This document shows positions 7,753 to 14,238 of a DNA stretch of 19,610 bases, in pieces. The first letter of the stretch is position 1. Each line of letters begins with the position of its first letter. The notes below the pieces were generated by a model. It saw nothing but the letters and a program-made list of their open reading frames with translations. It was not told the origin of the DNA and made no database searches. This DNA comes from an uncultured Angelakisella sp. (GTDB lineage: Bacteria; Bacillota; Clostridia; Oscillospirales; Ruminococcaceae), in assembly GCA_910585525.1 (NCBI GenBank), contig CAJUFR010000039.1:1-19610 (forward strand), read 5' to 3'. Both the position numbers and the translations under genes were made by a program.

Positions 7753-8355
7753 ATGGCGCTGCTGGCTCTCTGCTGCCTGGTGGCGGGGGTGGCCTGCGGG
7801 CTGCTCCTTTTCCCCGGGGAACTTTCCGCCGCCCTTACCGGGCGGTCCTGGCTGGTGCTTTGGCTGCTGATGTTCTCGGTGGGGATCAGCGTGGGGATGG
7901 GCAAGGACGTCCTCCGCAAGGTGGGGGCCTACCGGCTGCGGGTGCTGGTGCTGCCCCTGGGCATCACCGCCGCCTCGGTGGCGGCGGGCTTCCTCTGCGG
8001 CTTTTTGCCGGGGCTCTCCCTGGCGGAGAAGGTCTGCGTCACCAGCGGCATGGGCTGGTACAGCCTCACCGGGGTGATGCTCACCGGCCTGGCCGGGGCC
8101 CGGGCGGGGGCGGTGGGCTTTTTGGCTAACCTGCTCCGGGAACTGCTCTCCTTCCTCACCATCCCCTGGATCGCAAGGAGGCTGGACCATTACACCGCCA
8201 TCGCCCCGGCGGGGGCCACCAGCGAGGACACCACCCTGGCCCTCCTCATCCGCTGCACCCGGGAGGAAGTGGTGGTGCTGGCGGTGGTGAACGGCGTCCT
8301 CTGCTCCGCCGCCGTCCCCTTTCTCATCCGTTTCTTCTACGGCATCCTTGCCTAG
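7753..8355 (+). CDS. lysO: LysO family lysine exporter, C-terminal subunit
   Basis: This 200-residue membrane protein matches the C-terminal, larger part of LysO/YbjE. Recognisable segments are WLLMFSVGISVGMGKD, the VLPLGITAASVAAGF helix and SGMGWYSLTGVMLT, where the last is the best-conserved family block. It lacks its own strong ribosome-binding site apart from GGGGAGGTGG at the end of the preceding gene, so translation is probably coupled to it. The two products presumably assemble into one lysine/thialysine exporter. A terminator follows directly. Confidence 0.85.
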   Translation: MALLALCCLVAGVACGLLLFPGELSAALTGRSWLVLWLLMFSVGISVGMGKDVLRKVGAYRLRVLVLPLGITAASVAAGFLCGFLPGLSLAEKVCVTSGMGWYSLTGVMLTGLAGARAGAVGFLANLLRELLSFLTIPWIARRLDHYTAIAPAGATSEDTTLALLIRCTREEVVVLAVVNGVLCSAAVPFLIRFFYGILA

Positions 8356-8369
8356 GCACCCTTTGGACC

Positions 8370-8397
8370 ACGGCCCCGCTGGGGGCCGTATTTTTAT
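8370..8397 (+). terminator. Intrinsic terminator after lysO
   Basis: The stem 8371-8377 with 8382-8388 (CGGCCCC/GGGGCCG, plus a flanking A-T pair) closes a 4-nt loop and is followed by ATTTTTATT. It ends the CBS/CDF/lysO transcript. Confidence 0.88.
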
Positions 8398-8400
8398 TCA

Positions 8401-8434
8401 TGAATAATTGGATGATAAAATGTATAATTATTCA
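8401..8434. promoter_or_regulatory. Upstream ARG-box-like pair
   Basis: TGTATAATTATTCA (8421-8434) fits the ArgR/AhrC operator pattern TGAATwwwwATTCA with one mismatch. TGAATAATTGGATG (8401-8414) keeps one perfect half-site 20 nt earlier. ArgR-family proteins usually bind such boxes in tandem at about this spacing. The sites lie about 90 nt upstream of the importer promoter. Confidence 0.55.
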
Positions 8435-8518
8435 CGGCATTTTTGAAAATACAGCATGATATACAGAAAACACCCTGTTTGTTAGGGGATAGTCTATGAA
8501 AAAAACAGCAAAAAGGGG

Positions 8519-8553
8519 TTTACAACGGATGTATGAGGATGTATAATAATTCA
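8519..8553 (+). promoter_or_regulatory. ABC importer promoter with overlapping ARG-box-like operator
   Basis: TTTACA (8519-8524), a 17-nt spacer and TATAAT (8542-8547) form a strong sigma-A promoter. TGTATAATAATTCA (8540-8553) lies over the -10 and start region and fits the ARG-box pattern with one mismatch. An arginine-bound ArgR/AhrC protein there would block RNA polymerase. No ArgR gene is in the window, so the regulator is inferred. Confidence 0.72.
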
Positions 8554-8598
8554 CACAAACAGAAAAAACATTCACCCAATGCAAAGGAGGCCCCCGGG

Positions 8599-8643
8599 AT
8601 GAAAAGCCTTTTTCCGGCACCGGCACACAGGACACGACGATGA
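8599..8643 (+). CDS. Candidate arginine leader peptide (14 residues)
   Basis: This short reading frame encodes MKSLFPAPAHRTRR. It has a full AAAGGAGG ribosome-binding site 8 nt before the ATG, as good as those of the large genes. The last four sense codons are AGG-ACA-CGA-CGA, so three are Arg codons of kinds little used in the neighbouring genes, which favour CGC and CGG. It lies between the importer promoter and the lipoprotein gene, 63 nt before its ATG. The codons TTCCGGC (8612-8618) can pair with GCCGGAA (8656-8662) beyond the stop. A regulatory leader peptide that senses arginine supply by ribosome pausing is the favoured reading; there is no protein-level evidence. Confidence 0.6.
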   Translation: MKSLFPAPAHRTRR

Positions 8644-8706
8644 CGTTTCCTCCCCGCCGGAACGCTGACCGATGATAATCCAAAAATCAGAAAAGGAGCC
8701 TTTACC

Positions 8707-9687
8707 ATGATGAAGAAGCTGATGACCGGCCTGCTGGCCGCTATGATGATCCTGTCCCTGGCCGCCTGCGGCGGCAGCCCCGCCCCCTCCTCCTCCGAGC
8801 CCGCCCCCGCTCCCTCCACCACCCCCTCGTCCACGGCGGACCCCGCTCCTTCCTCCCAGCCCGAGGCCAGCGCCCCGGCGGCAGAGGTAACGATGCCCAC
8901 CTACCCCGACGCCGCCACCGTGGACCTGGCCGCCGTGGAGGCCCAGATCAAGGAACTGGCCCCCAAGGTCAAGACCGTTACCGATGGCAAGCTGGTGCTG
9001 GGCACCTCCGCCGACTACTCCCCCTACGAGTTCCATATCTATGAAAACGGCGTGGATAAGATCGTTGGCTTCGACGTCGCCCTGGCCCAGGCCATCGCCG
9101 ATGAGCTGGGCGTGGAACTGGAGATCCACGACATCCCCTTCGATTCCATCCTGCTGGAAGTCAACCTGGGTTCCATCGACGTGGCCATCGCCGGCTTCAC
9201 CCCCACCCCCGCCCGGCTGGAGGCCGTGGACATGAGCCACCTGTATGAACTCCAGAGCCAGTCCCTGCTGATCAGGAAAGAGGACCTGGGCAAGTACACA
9301 AACATCGAGAACTTTGGCGCCGGTACCAATGTGGGTTCCCAGACCAGCAGCATTCAGGAGGAGTTGGCCCACGAAAAGGCCCCTAACGCCAACCATGTCT
9401 CCATCCAGGAGATCCCCGCCCTGGTCCTCAACCTTCAGGGTAAGAACATTGATGCCATCGTGATGGAAACCGCCGTGGCCGAGGGCTACGTCAAGGCCCA
9501 GGATGACCTGGCCATCCTCTGCGAGGTCCCCTACGACTCCAACGGCAAGGGCGTGGTGGTAAAGAAGGGCAACACCGATCTGCTGAACTTCGTCAACGCG
9601 GTGGTCACCAAGGTGGTCTGCAACGGTGATATGCAGAAGTTCATCGACGAGGCCAACGCCATCGCCGACCAGTCCATCAGCGGCTGA
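8707..9687 (+). CDS. Amino-acid ABC transporter substrate-binding lipoprotein
   Basis: This 326-residue SBP_bac_3-family protein has a lipoprotein signal peptide with lipobox LAAC, so the mature lipid-anchored residue is Cys21. A Ser/Pro/Ala-rich linker (about 22-60) is followed by the binding domain, with LGTSADYSPYEFHIYENG, GFDVALAQAIADELGVELE and FTPTPARLEAVDMS; the Arg in the last motif is the usual ligand-carboxylate contact. GGAG lies 8 nt upstream of the ATG. The upstream ARG boxes and Arg-rich leader peptide point to arginine or another basic amino acid as substrate, but the specificity is inferred. It heads a three-gene importer operon. Confidence 0.92.
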   Translation: MMKKLMTGLLAAMMILSLAACGGSPAPSSSEPAPAPSTTPSSTADPAPSSQPEASAPAAEVTMPTYPDAATVDLAAVEAQIKELAPKVKTVTDGKLVLGTSADYSPYEFHIYENGVDKIVGFDVALAQAIADELGVELEIHDIPFDSILLEVNLGSIDVAIAGFTPTPARLEAVDMSHLYELQSQSLLIRKEDLGKYTNIENFGAGTNVGSQTSSIQEELAHEKAPNANHVSIQEIPALVLNLQGKNIDAIVMETAVAEGYVKAQDDLAILCEVPYDSNGKGVVVKKGNTDLLNFVNAVVTKVVCNGDMQKFIDEANAIADQSISG

Positions 9688-9707
9688 TCAAAGTGATACC
9701 GCACCCG

Positions 9708-9737
9708 CTCCTCCCCCACCCCTTGGGGGAGGAGTTT
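9708..9737 (+). terminator. Strong hairpin between lipoprotein and permease genes
   Basis: CTCCTCCCCCA (9708-9718) pairs with TGGGGGAGGAG (9724-9734) around a 5-nt loop, followed by only TTT. This is probably a partial terminator or 3'-end stabiliser that lets the binding protein be made in excess over the permease and ATPase, a common arrangement in such operons. Confidence 0.7.
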
Positions 9738-9771
9738 CCCCTGTGGGAACCCCATTTTGAGGAGGACATCC

Positions 9772-10500
9772 ATGGAACTGCATTTTGAAAAGATGCTCAA
9801 ATACGCCCCCTATTTTGAAAAGGGGATGTTTTACACCATCGTCCTGTCGGCCTTCTCGGTGGCTATCGGGTTTGCCCTGGCCCTGGTGGTGGCACTGATC
9901 CGCCTTTCCAAGCCGGGAAAGTCCACCTTCAGCAAGGTGGTGAACAAGGCCATGCACATCATCACCGGCCTCTACATCGAGGTGGTCCGGGGGACCCCCT
10001 TGCTGGTGCAGGTGATGATCGTCAACCTTGTGGTCTTTCACCCCGACCTGATCCCCAAGCCCAAGTTCACCATCTTTGGCACCATCACCGGGGAACTGTT
10101 CGTTCCCGCTCTGGTGGCCATCTCCCTGAACAGCGGAGCCTATGTGGCGGAGATCGTCAGGGCGGGTATCCAGGGGGTAGACTACGGCCAGACCGAGGCC
10201 TGCCGCAGCCTTGGGATGACTAAATTCCAGAATATGCGGTATATCGTTCTTCCCCAAGCCATCAAAAACATCCTCCCCGCCATCGCCAACGAGTTCGTCA
10301 CCATCATCAAGGAGTCCTCGGTCTGCTCGGTGATCGGGGTGCAGGAGCTGATGAAAAGCGCCCAAATGGTCCAGGGGGCCAGCTTCATGCCCGCCGAGCC
10401 GCTGCTTGTCGCAGCCGGCCTCTACCTCTGCATGACCATACCCACCTCCAAGATCATCGCTTACTTTGAAAGGAGGATGCGCCGTGGCGACCAACGGTGA
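9772..10500 (+). CDS. Amino-acid ABC transporter permease
   Basis: This 242-residue inner-membrane permease belongs to the His/Glu/Gln/Arg (HEAT, PAAT) family. It has about five membrane helices, the family signature YIEVVRGTPLLVQVMIV, and an EAA loop beginning about residue 142 (EACRSLGMTKFQNMRYIVLP) that contacts the ATPase. The ATG at 9772 follows AGGAGG by 6 nt; a TTG upstream at 9757 is only a frame extension. The stop overlaps the ATPase start by 17 nt. A single permease implies a homodimer. Confidence 0.93.
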   Translation: MELHFEKMLKYAPYFEKGMFYTIVLSAFSVAIGFALALVVALIRLSKPGKSTFSKVVNKAMHIITGLYIEVVRGTPLLVQVMIVNLVVFHPDLIPKPKFTIFGTITGELFVPALVAISLNSGAYVAEIVRAGIQGVDYGQTEACRSLGMTKFQNMRYIVLPQAIKNILPAIANEFVTIIKESSVCSVIGVQELMKSAQMVQGASFMPAEPLLVAAGLYLCMTIPTSKIIAYFERRMRRGDQR

Positions 10501-11227
10501 CCTTATCCAGGTGAAGGACCTGGTCAAGACCTTTGACAGCCGGATACACGCCCTGGACCATGTGAGCATGGATATCCACAAGGGGGACGTGGTGGTCATC
10601 GTGGGGCCCTCCGGCTCCGGCAAGTCCACCTTCCTCCGCTCCCTGAACCTGCTGGAGGAGCCCAGCAGCGGGGAGGTCATCTTCGAGGGGGTGAACATCG
10701 CCGGGCGGGGGGTGAACATCGACCACCACCGCCAGAAGATGGGGATGGTGTTCCAGCACTTCAACCTGTTCCCCCACCTGACCATCCTGCAGAACATGAC
10801 CCTTGCCCCCATGAAGGTGAAGAAGGTGCCCCAGAAGGAGGCGGAGGAGAAGGCCCTGGCCCTTCTGGACCGTGTTGGCCTGCGGGACCGCGCCCACGCC
10901 TACCCCATCCAGCTTTCCGGCGGCCAGAAGCAGCGGGTGGCCATCGTCCGGGCCCTCTGCATGGAGCCGGAGGTGATGCTCTTTGACGAGCCCACCAGCG
11001 CCCTGGACCCGGAGATGGTGGGGGAGGTGCTGGAGGTGATGAAGTCCCTGGCCCGGGAGGGGATGACCATGGTGGTGGTGACCCACGAGATGGGCTTCGC
11101 CCGGGAGGTGGGCACCCGCGTGGTCTTTATGGACACCGGCAAGATCGTGGAGGAGGCCCCCCCGGAGGAATTCTTCCAGAACCCCAAAAGCGACCGCCTC
11201 AAGGACTTTTTGGCGAAGGTGTTGTAA
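10484..11227 (+). CDS. Amino-acid ABC transporter ATP-binding protein
   Basis: This 247-residue ATPase of the GlnQ/HisP/ArtP group energises the importer. Walker A is GPSGSGKST (41-49), the Q-loop region is VFQHFNLFPHLT, the ABC signature LSGGQKQR starts at 144, Walker B is VMLFDEP with D168 and E169, and the switch histidine lies in VVTHEMGFA. I chose the GTG at 10484 because AGGAGG is 7 nt before it; this start overlaps the permease stop and implies coupled translation. A strong terminator follows. Confidence 0.93.
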   Translation: MATNGDLIQVKDLVKTFDSRIHALDHVSMDIHKGDVVVIVGPSGSGKSTFLRSLNLLEEPSSGEVIFEGVNIAGRGVNIDHHRQKMGMVFQHFNLFPHLTILQNMTLAPMKVKKVPQKEAEEKALALLDRVGLRDRAHAYPIQLSGGQKQRVAIVRALCMEPEVMLFDEPTSALDPEMVGEVLEVMKSLAREGMTMVVVTHEMGFAREVGTRVVFMDTGKIVEEAPPEEFFQNPKSDRLKDFLAKVL

Positions 11228-11237
11228 AGAAAATGGA

Positions 11238-11290
11238 ATCAAAAACCCCCGCCCTTCCCGGCGTCTGCCGGAGGGCGGGGGGCTTTTGAT
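11238..11290. terminator. Bidirectional terminator between importer and Uma2 genes
   Basis: A long inverted repeat (outer arms ATCAAAA and TTTTGAT, inner CCCCCGCCC with GGGCGGGGG, and CCGGC with GCCGG around GTCT) lies between convergent genes. T-runs flank it on both strands. Confidence 0.9.
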
Positions 11291-11292
11291 CT

Positions 11293-11877
11293 TTACTGCG
11301 GCTCCGGCAGCATCCCGGAGAAGATATCCTCCAGGGCGATCTCGAAGTCGTCAAAAAGGCTGCATTTGAACCGGGTGACGATGGCGGCCCGTTCCTCCTC
11401 GGTCATCTTCGCCAGGGCGTAGCCGGGGAAGATGGCGTAGATGGTCTCCAGTTCCAGCGTCCCGTCCCGGAGGAGGTACTGTTCCACCGCCCGGTTGACA
11501 GGGTCCACGATCCAGTACTCCCGGACGCCCCGCCGCTGGTAGGCCCGCATCTTGTGCCCCCGGTCGTATTTGGCGGTGCTGGGGGAGAGCACCTCCACCA
11601 CCAGGTCCGGCGCCCCGTGGATGCCGTCGAACTTTACCTTGCCGGGGTCACACACCACCATCATATCGGGGACGAAGTTGTTTTCCTCGTCCAGGAAGAG
11701 GTCGTAGCCGTCGGAGAAAACGTTGCAGGGCTTTCCCTCCAGGTAGACCTCAAAAAGATAGGCGATACGGAATGCCACCCGGTTGTGGTTCACCGCTGGG
11801 CGGGGGGACATCGCCACCACCTCGCCGCCGATCAACTCCTCCCGTATGTCGTTCTCATAGGCCAAGTTGCTGTTCAT
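11293..11877 (-). CDS. Uma2 family (DUF820) endonuclease-fold protein
   Basis: This 194-residue protein carries the PD-(D/E)XK-like core of the Uma2/DUF820 family: GGEVVAMSPRP near the N terminus, P70-D71, PDLVVEVLSPST (90-101, with D91 and E95) and KMRAYQRRGVREYWIVDP. The biological role of the family is unknown; members occur singly or in multiple copies, mostly in cyanobacteria but also in Firmicutes. GGGAGG lies 7 nt before the ATG, and a good promoter is just upstream. The gene is monocistronic and convergent with the importer operon. Confidence 0.88.
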   Translation of the reverse strand: MNSNLAYENDIREELIGGEVVAMSPRPAVNHNRVAFRIAYLFEVYLEGKPCNVFSDGYDLFLDEENNFVPDMMVVCDPGKVKFDGIHGAPDLVVEVLSPSTAKYDRGHKMRAYQRRGVREYWIVDPVNRAVEQYLLRDGTLELETIYAIFPGYALAKMTEEERAAIVTRFKCSLFDDFEIALEDIFSGMLPEPQ

Positions 11878-11925
11878 CTGCCATCCTCCCTTCCTTCTGC
11901 CGGTTCGTCGCGCTTCTCTGACCCT

Positions 11926-11954
11926 ATTGTACCATGGGGGCGGAAAAATATCAA
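11926..11954 (-). promoter_or_regulatory. Sigma-A promoter for the Uma2 gene
   Basis: On the minus strand TTGATA (11954-11949), a 17-nt spacer and TACAAT (11931-11926) lie about 50 nt before the ATG at 11877. Confidence 0.78.
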
Positions 11955-11991
11955 CGCCGCCCCGGCGTCTAAAAAACCCACAAGATATATA

Positions 11992-12020
11992 TTGTATTCC
12001 CCCCTAAAACCGTGTATAAT
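11992..12020 (+). promoter_or_regulatory. Sigma-A promoter for the cytidylate-kinase-like gene
   Basis: TTGTAT (11992-11997), a 17-nt spacer and TATAAT (12015-12020) lie 25 nt before the start codon, so the 5' leader is very short. Confidence 0.78.
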
Positions 12021-12045
12021 AGACATACGAAGGGAGGAAGCTGCT

Positions 12046-12657
12046 ATGAAAGAGAACCTCATCATCACCATCAGCAGGCAGTACGGCAGCGGCGGGCGGG
12101 AGATCGGCCGCAGGCTGGCGGAGCGCCTGGGGATACCCTACTACGACAAGGAGTTGATCATCCTGGCGGCGGAGCGCAGCGGCTACGCCCGCAGTCTTTT
12201 TGAGGAGGCTGACCAGAAGGCCAGCAACAGCATGATCTTCTCCCTGATGCGGGCAGGATCGATGGTGAACAGCTACGACCTGCCCCTTAACGACAAGATC
12301 TATCTTATCCAGTCCGGGGTCATCCAGCAGGTGGCCCGGCAGGGGTCCTGCGTCATCGTGGGCCGCTGCGCCGATTATGTCCTCCAGGACAGGTTCCCCT
12401 GTGTCAACGTCTTTATCCACGCCGCGCTGCAAAAACGGATGGACCGGGCGGTAAAGGTCTACGGCCTTTCCCCCGACGACGTCCAAAGCGTCCTGCTCAA
12501 GACCGACAAGCGCCGGGAGACCTACTACAACTACTACACCGGCCGCAAATTCGGCGACGCCCGGAATTACACCCTCTCCCTGGACAGCCTGGGGGTGGGC
12601 ATCGAAAACGCCGTCCGCGTGATGGCGGATTACGTGGAAAGCTGGGACGGGGACTAA
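12046..12657 (+). CDS. Cytidylate kinase-like family protein
   Basis: This 203-residue P-loop protein begins MKENLIITISRQYGSGGREI. The glycine-rich loop G14-SGGREIG (14-21) and the following RRLAERLGIPYYDKELI are typical of the 'cytidylate kinase-like' family (Cytidylate_kin2), common in Clostridia. True CMP kinases are distinct, and the substrate of this group is not established. GVIQQVARQGSCVIVGRCADYVL and the C-terminal FGDARNYTLSLDS are also family-typical. GGGAGG lies 8-9 nt before the ATG. It is followed after 49 nt by an HPr-like gene on the same strand, probably in one operon. Confidence 0.88.
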   Translation: MKENLIITISRQYGSGGREIGRRLAERLGIPYYDKELIILAAERSGYARSLFEEADQKASNSMIFSLMRAGSMVNSYDLPLNDKIYLIQSGVIQQVARQGSCVIVGRCADYVLQDRFPCVNVFIHAALQKRMDRAVKVYGLSPDDVQSVLLKTDKRRETYYNYYTGRKFGDARNYTLSLDSLGVGIENAVRVMADYVESWDGD

Positions 12658-12706
12658 GACTCCAAAAAGACAGGTTCTTTTATCATAAGAAAGGCGGTAC
12701 CGACCA

Positions 12707-12949
12707 ATGAACATCGAGATCAATATCCTGGGCCTCAAGAACGCGGAGAAATTCAGCGACATCTGCCAGAACTACCCCACCACCCTCTACCTGCGCTCCG
12801 GCCAGTTCTGCGTGGACCCCAAGTCCATGCTGGGCGTTCTGGCCATCTTCTACTCCGCGTCCGACCCGGTATTTGTGGATACCAACGACATGGATGACGA
12901 GACGCTGCAAAAGTTTACCAAGGATATCGACCGGTACATTAAGAAGTAA
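12707..12949 (+). CDS. HPr-like protein lacking the catalytic histidine
   Basis: This 80-residue protein has HPr length and fold cues: an N-terminal strand EINILG, a helix NAEKFSDICQNYP, a strand TLYLRSGQFCV, then DPKSMLGVLAIF, which matches the helix around regulatory Ser46 of HPr (usually KSxLGxxxL). The position of phosphorylatable His15 has no histidine; there is no His anywhere in the protein. It therefore cannot act as a normal PTS phosphocarrier and may be a Crh-like or diverged regulator. Crh of Bacillus likewise lacks His15 but keeps Ser46. The ribosome-binding site (AAAGGCGG) is moderate. A bidirectional terminator follows. Confidence 0.75.
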   Translation: MNIEINILGLKNAEKFSDICQNYPTTLYLRSGQFCVDPKSMLGVLAIFYSASDPVFVDTNDMDDETLQKFTKDIDRYIKK

Positions 12950-12962
12950 TGGGACAGGCTGT

Positions 12963-12994
12963 AAAAAGCGGGACGCCAAGCGTCCCGCTTTTTT
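12963..12994. terminator. Bidirectional intrinsic terminator
   Basis: GCGGGACG (12968-12975) pairs with CGTCCCGC (12981-12988) around a 5-nt loop, with AAAAA before and TTTTTT after, so it works for both the HPr-like gene and the convergent DUF3006 gene. Confidence 0.93.
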
Positions 12995-12999
12995 ATACC

Positions 13000-13212
13000 C
13001 TACCGATACAAATTCCCCAGCAGCTCCCGCGCCTGCTGGCGGCGCCGGGCGGTGGCCGCGCGGTCCACCTGCCAGCCGCCGCCGGGCAGCGGCGCCAGGC
13101 AGTCTCCCTCCCGGCAGCCGCCGGGGAGGAACACCTTGGGTATCTTGGTAAAGCCGCCGCTCTCCTCCTCGCAGACGGCGTACTCCCCTTCGAACCGGTC
13201 GATAATGATCAT
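13000..13212 (-). CDS. DUF3006 family protein
   Basis: This 70-residue protein begins MIIIDRFEGEYAVCEEES and contains IPKVFLPGGCREGDCL, the pattern of DUF3006. These small proteins are very often encoded just downstream of ComEC/Rec2-like metallo-beta-lactamase proteins, as here: only 15 nt separate the two, and the AAAGGAGG site (8 nt before this ATG) lies in that gap. Function is unknown; a DNA-uptake or extracellular-nuclease partnership is inferred from context only. Confidence 0.82.
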   Translation of the reverse strand: MIIIDRFEGEYAVCEEESGGFTKIPKVFLPGGCREGDCLAPLPGGGWQVDRAATARRRQQARELLGNLYR

Positions 13213-13227
13213 GGAAATGACCTCCTT

Positions 13228-14238
13228 TTATGCCGCCTTTTTCTGGGCTCCCTCGCCTGCCACCAGCGCCAGTTCCTTGCCGTCGCTGATGAACACGATG
13301 TTCCCGTCCAGGTCGGTCCGCAGGCAGGGGATCCCCGCCTCGCTCAGCTTTTCCACCGTCTCCCGGTGGGGGTGGCCGTAGTCGTTGTTCATCCCCACCG
13401 AGATGGTGGCGTAGTCCGGCGACACCGCCTCCAGGAACTTCTTGGTCATGCCGGTGCTGCTGCCGTGGTGGGGGACGGAGTAAACATCCGCCGACAGTTC
13501 CACCCCGCTGGCCAGGATGGCGTTCTCGCTCTTCTTCTCGGCGTCGCCGGTAAAGAGAAATGCCGTCTCCCCGAACACCAGCCGCCCCACCAGGGAGTTA
13601 TTGTTCATGTCCTCGTATTCCTCCAGGGGGGCCAGGATGGTGAGCACCGCGCCACCCCCCAGGTCCAGGGTGTCCCCGGGGTCCAGGACGGTGGTCTTGG
13701 TCTCCCCCTTGTGCTCCGCCAGGTAGGCGAGCAGCTTCTGGTAGCCCCGGGTGGTGGGGGTGTGCTCCTCCGGCACCGGGTGGTGGAAGAACTCCCGGGT
13801 GGGGATGGCCTCCATCACCCGGGTGATGCCCCCGTAGTGGTCGGCGTGGGGGTGGGTGTTCAGGTAATAGTCGATCTCGGTCACCCCCTGGTCCCCCAGG
13901 TACCCGATGATGGTATCGGCGTCGTCCGCCTCCCCGCCGTCGATGACCATGGTCTTTTCCGGCCCTTGGATCAGGATGCAGTCGGCCTGGCCCACGTCCA
14001 GGATGTGGACCCGCAGGCCGGCGCCGTCGGTCACCGGGGCGGCGGCGGGACGGCTCTCCGGCTGCTGGGGGAAGAACTCCTCCAGGAAGGGGAAATACTC
14101 CACCAGGGGCTGGATGCTGTGGCCGGTCTGGGTCAGGCCCCAGGCGGCGCAGACCACCACCGCCGCCAGGGCGATGGAGGCCACCTTTTTCCGCCGGGCC
14201 TTGGTGAGGCCCCGCCACCATTTTTTCAGCTGCTTCAT
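13228..14238 (-). CDS. ComEC/Rec2-like MBL-fold metallohydrolase
   Basis: This 336-residue protein has one N-terminal membrane anchor (about residues 19-37), a spacer, then a metallo-beta-lactamase domain: LDVGQADCILI (80-90), metal-binding H129-P-H-A-D-H134 in NTHPHADHYGG, NNNSLV, FTGDAE and VPHHGSS. It corresponds to the soluble C-terminal domain of ComEC without the membrane channel, so it is probably an exported, membrane-tethered hydrolase, perhaps a nuclease. The ATG overlaps the ygiQ stop as ATGA, and AAAGGAG lies 7 nt upstream. DUF3006 follows in the operon. Confidence 0.9.
   Translation of the reverse strand: MKQLKKWWRGLTKARRKKVASIALAAVVVCAAWGLTQTGHSIQPLVEYFPFLEEFFPQQPESRPAAAPVTDGAGLRVHILDVGQADCILIQGPEKTMVIDGGEADDADTIIGYLGDQGVTEIDYYLNTHPHADHYGGITRVMEAIPTREFFHHPVPEEHTPTTRGYQKLLAYLAEHKGETKTTVLDPGDTLDLGGGAVLTILAPLEEYEDMNNNSLVGRLVFGETAFLFTGDAEKKSENAILASGVELSADVYSVPHHGSSTGMTKKFLEAVSPDYATISVGMNNDYGHPHRETVEKLSEAGIPCLRTDLDGNIVFISDGKELALVAGEGAQKKAA

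Noticed and set aside
8553..8706. T-box or lysine riboswitch in the importer leader
   Set aside because: No T-box GGTGG motif, specifier hairpin or terminator with a T-run is present, and the lysine riboswitch core is absent.
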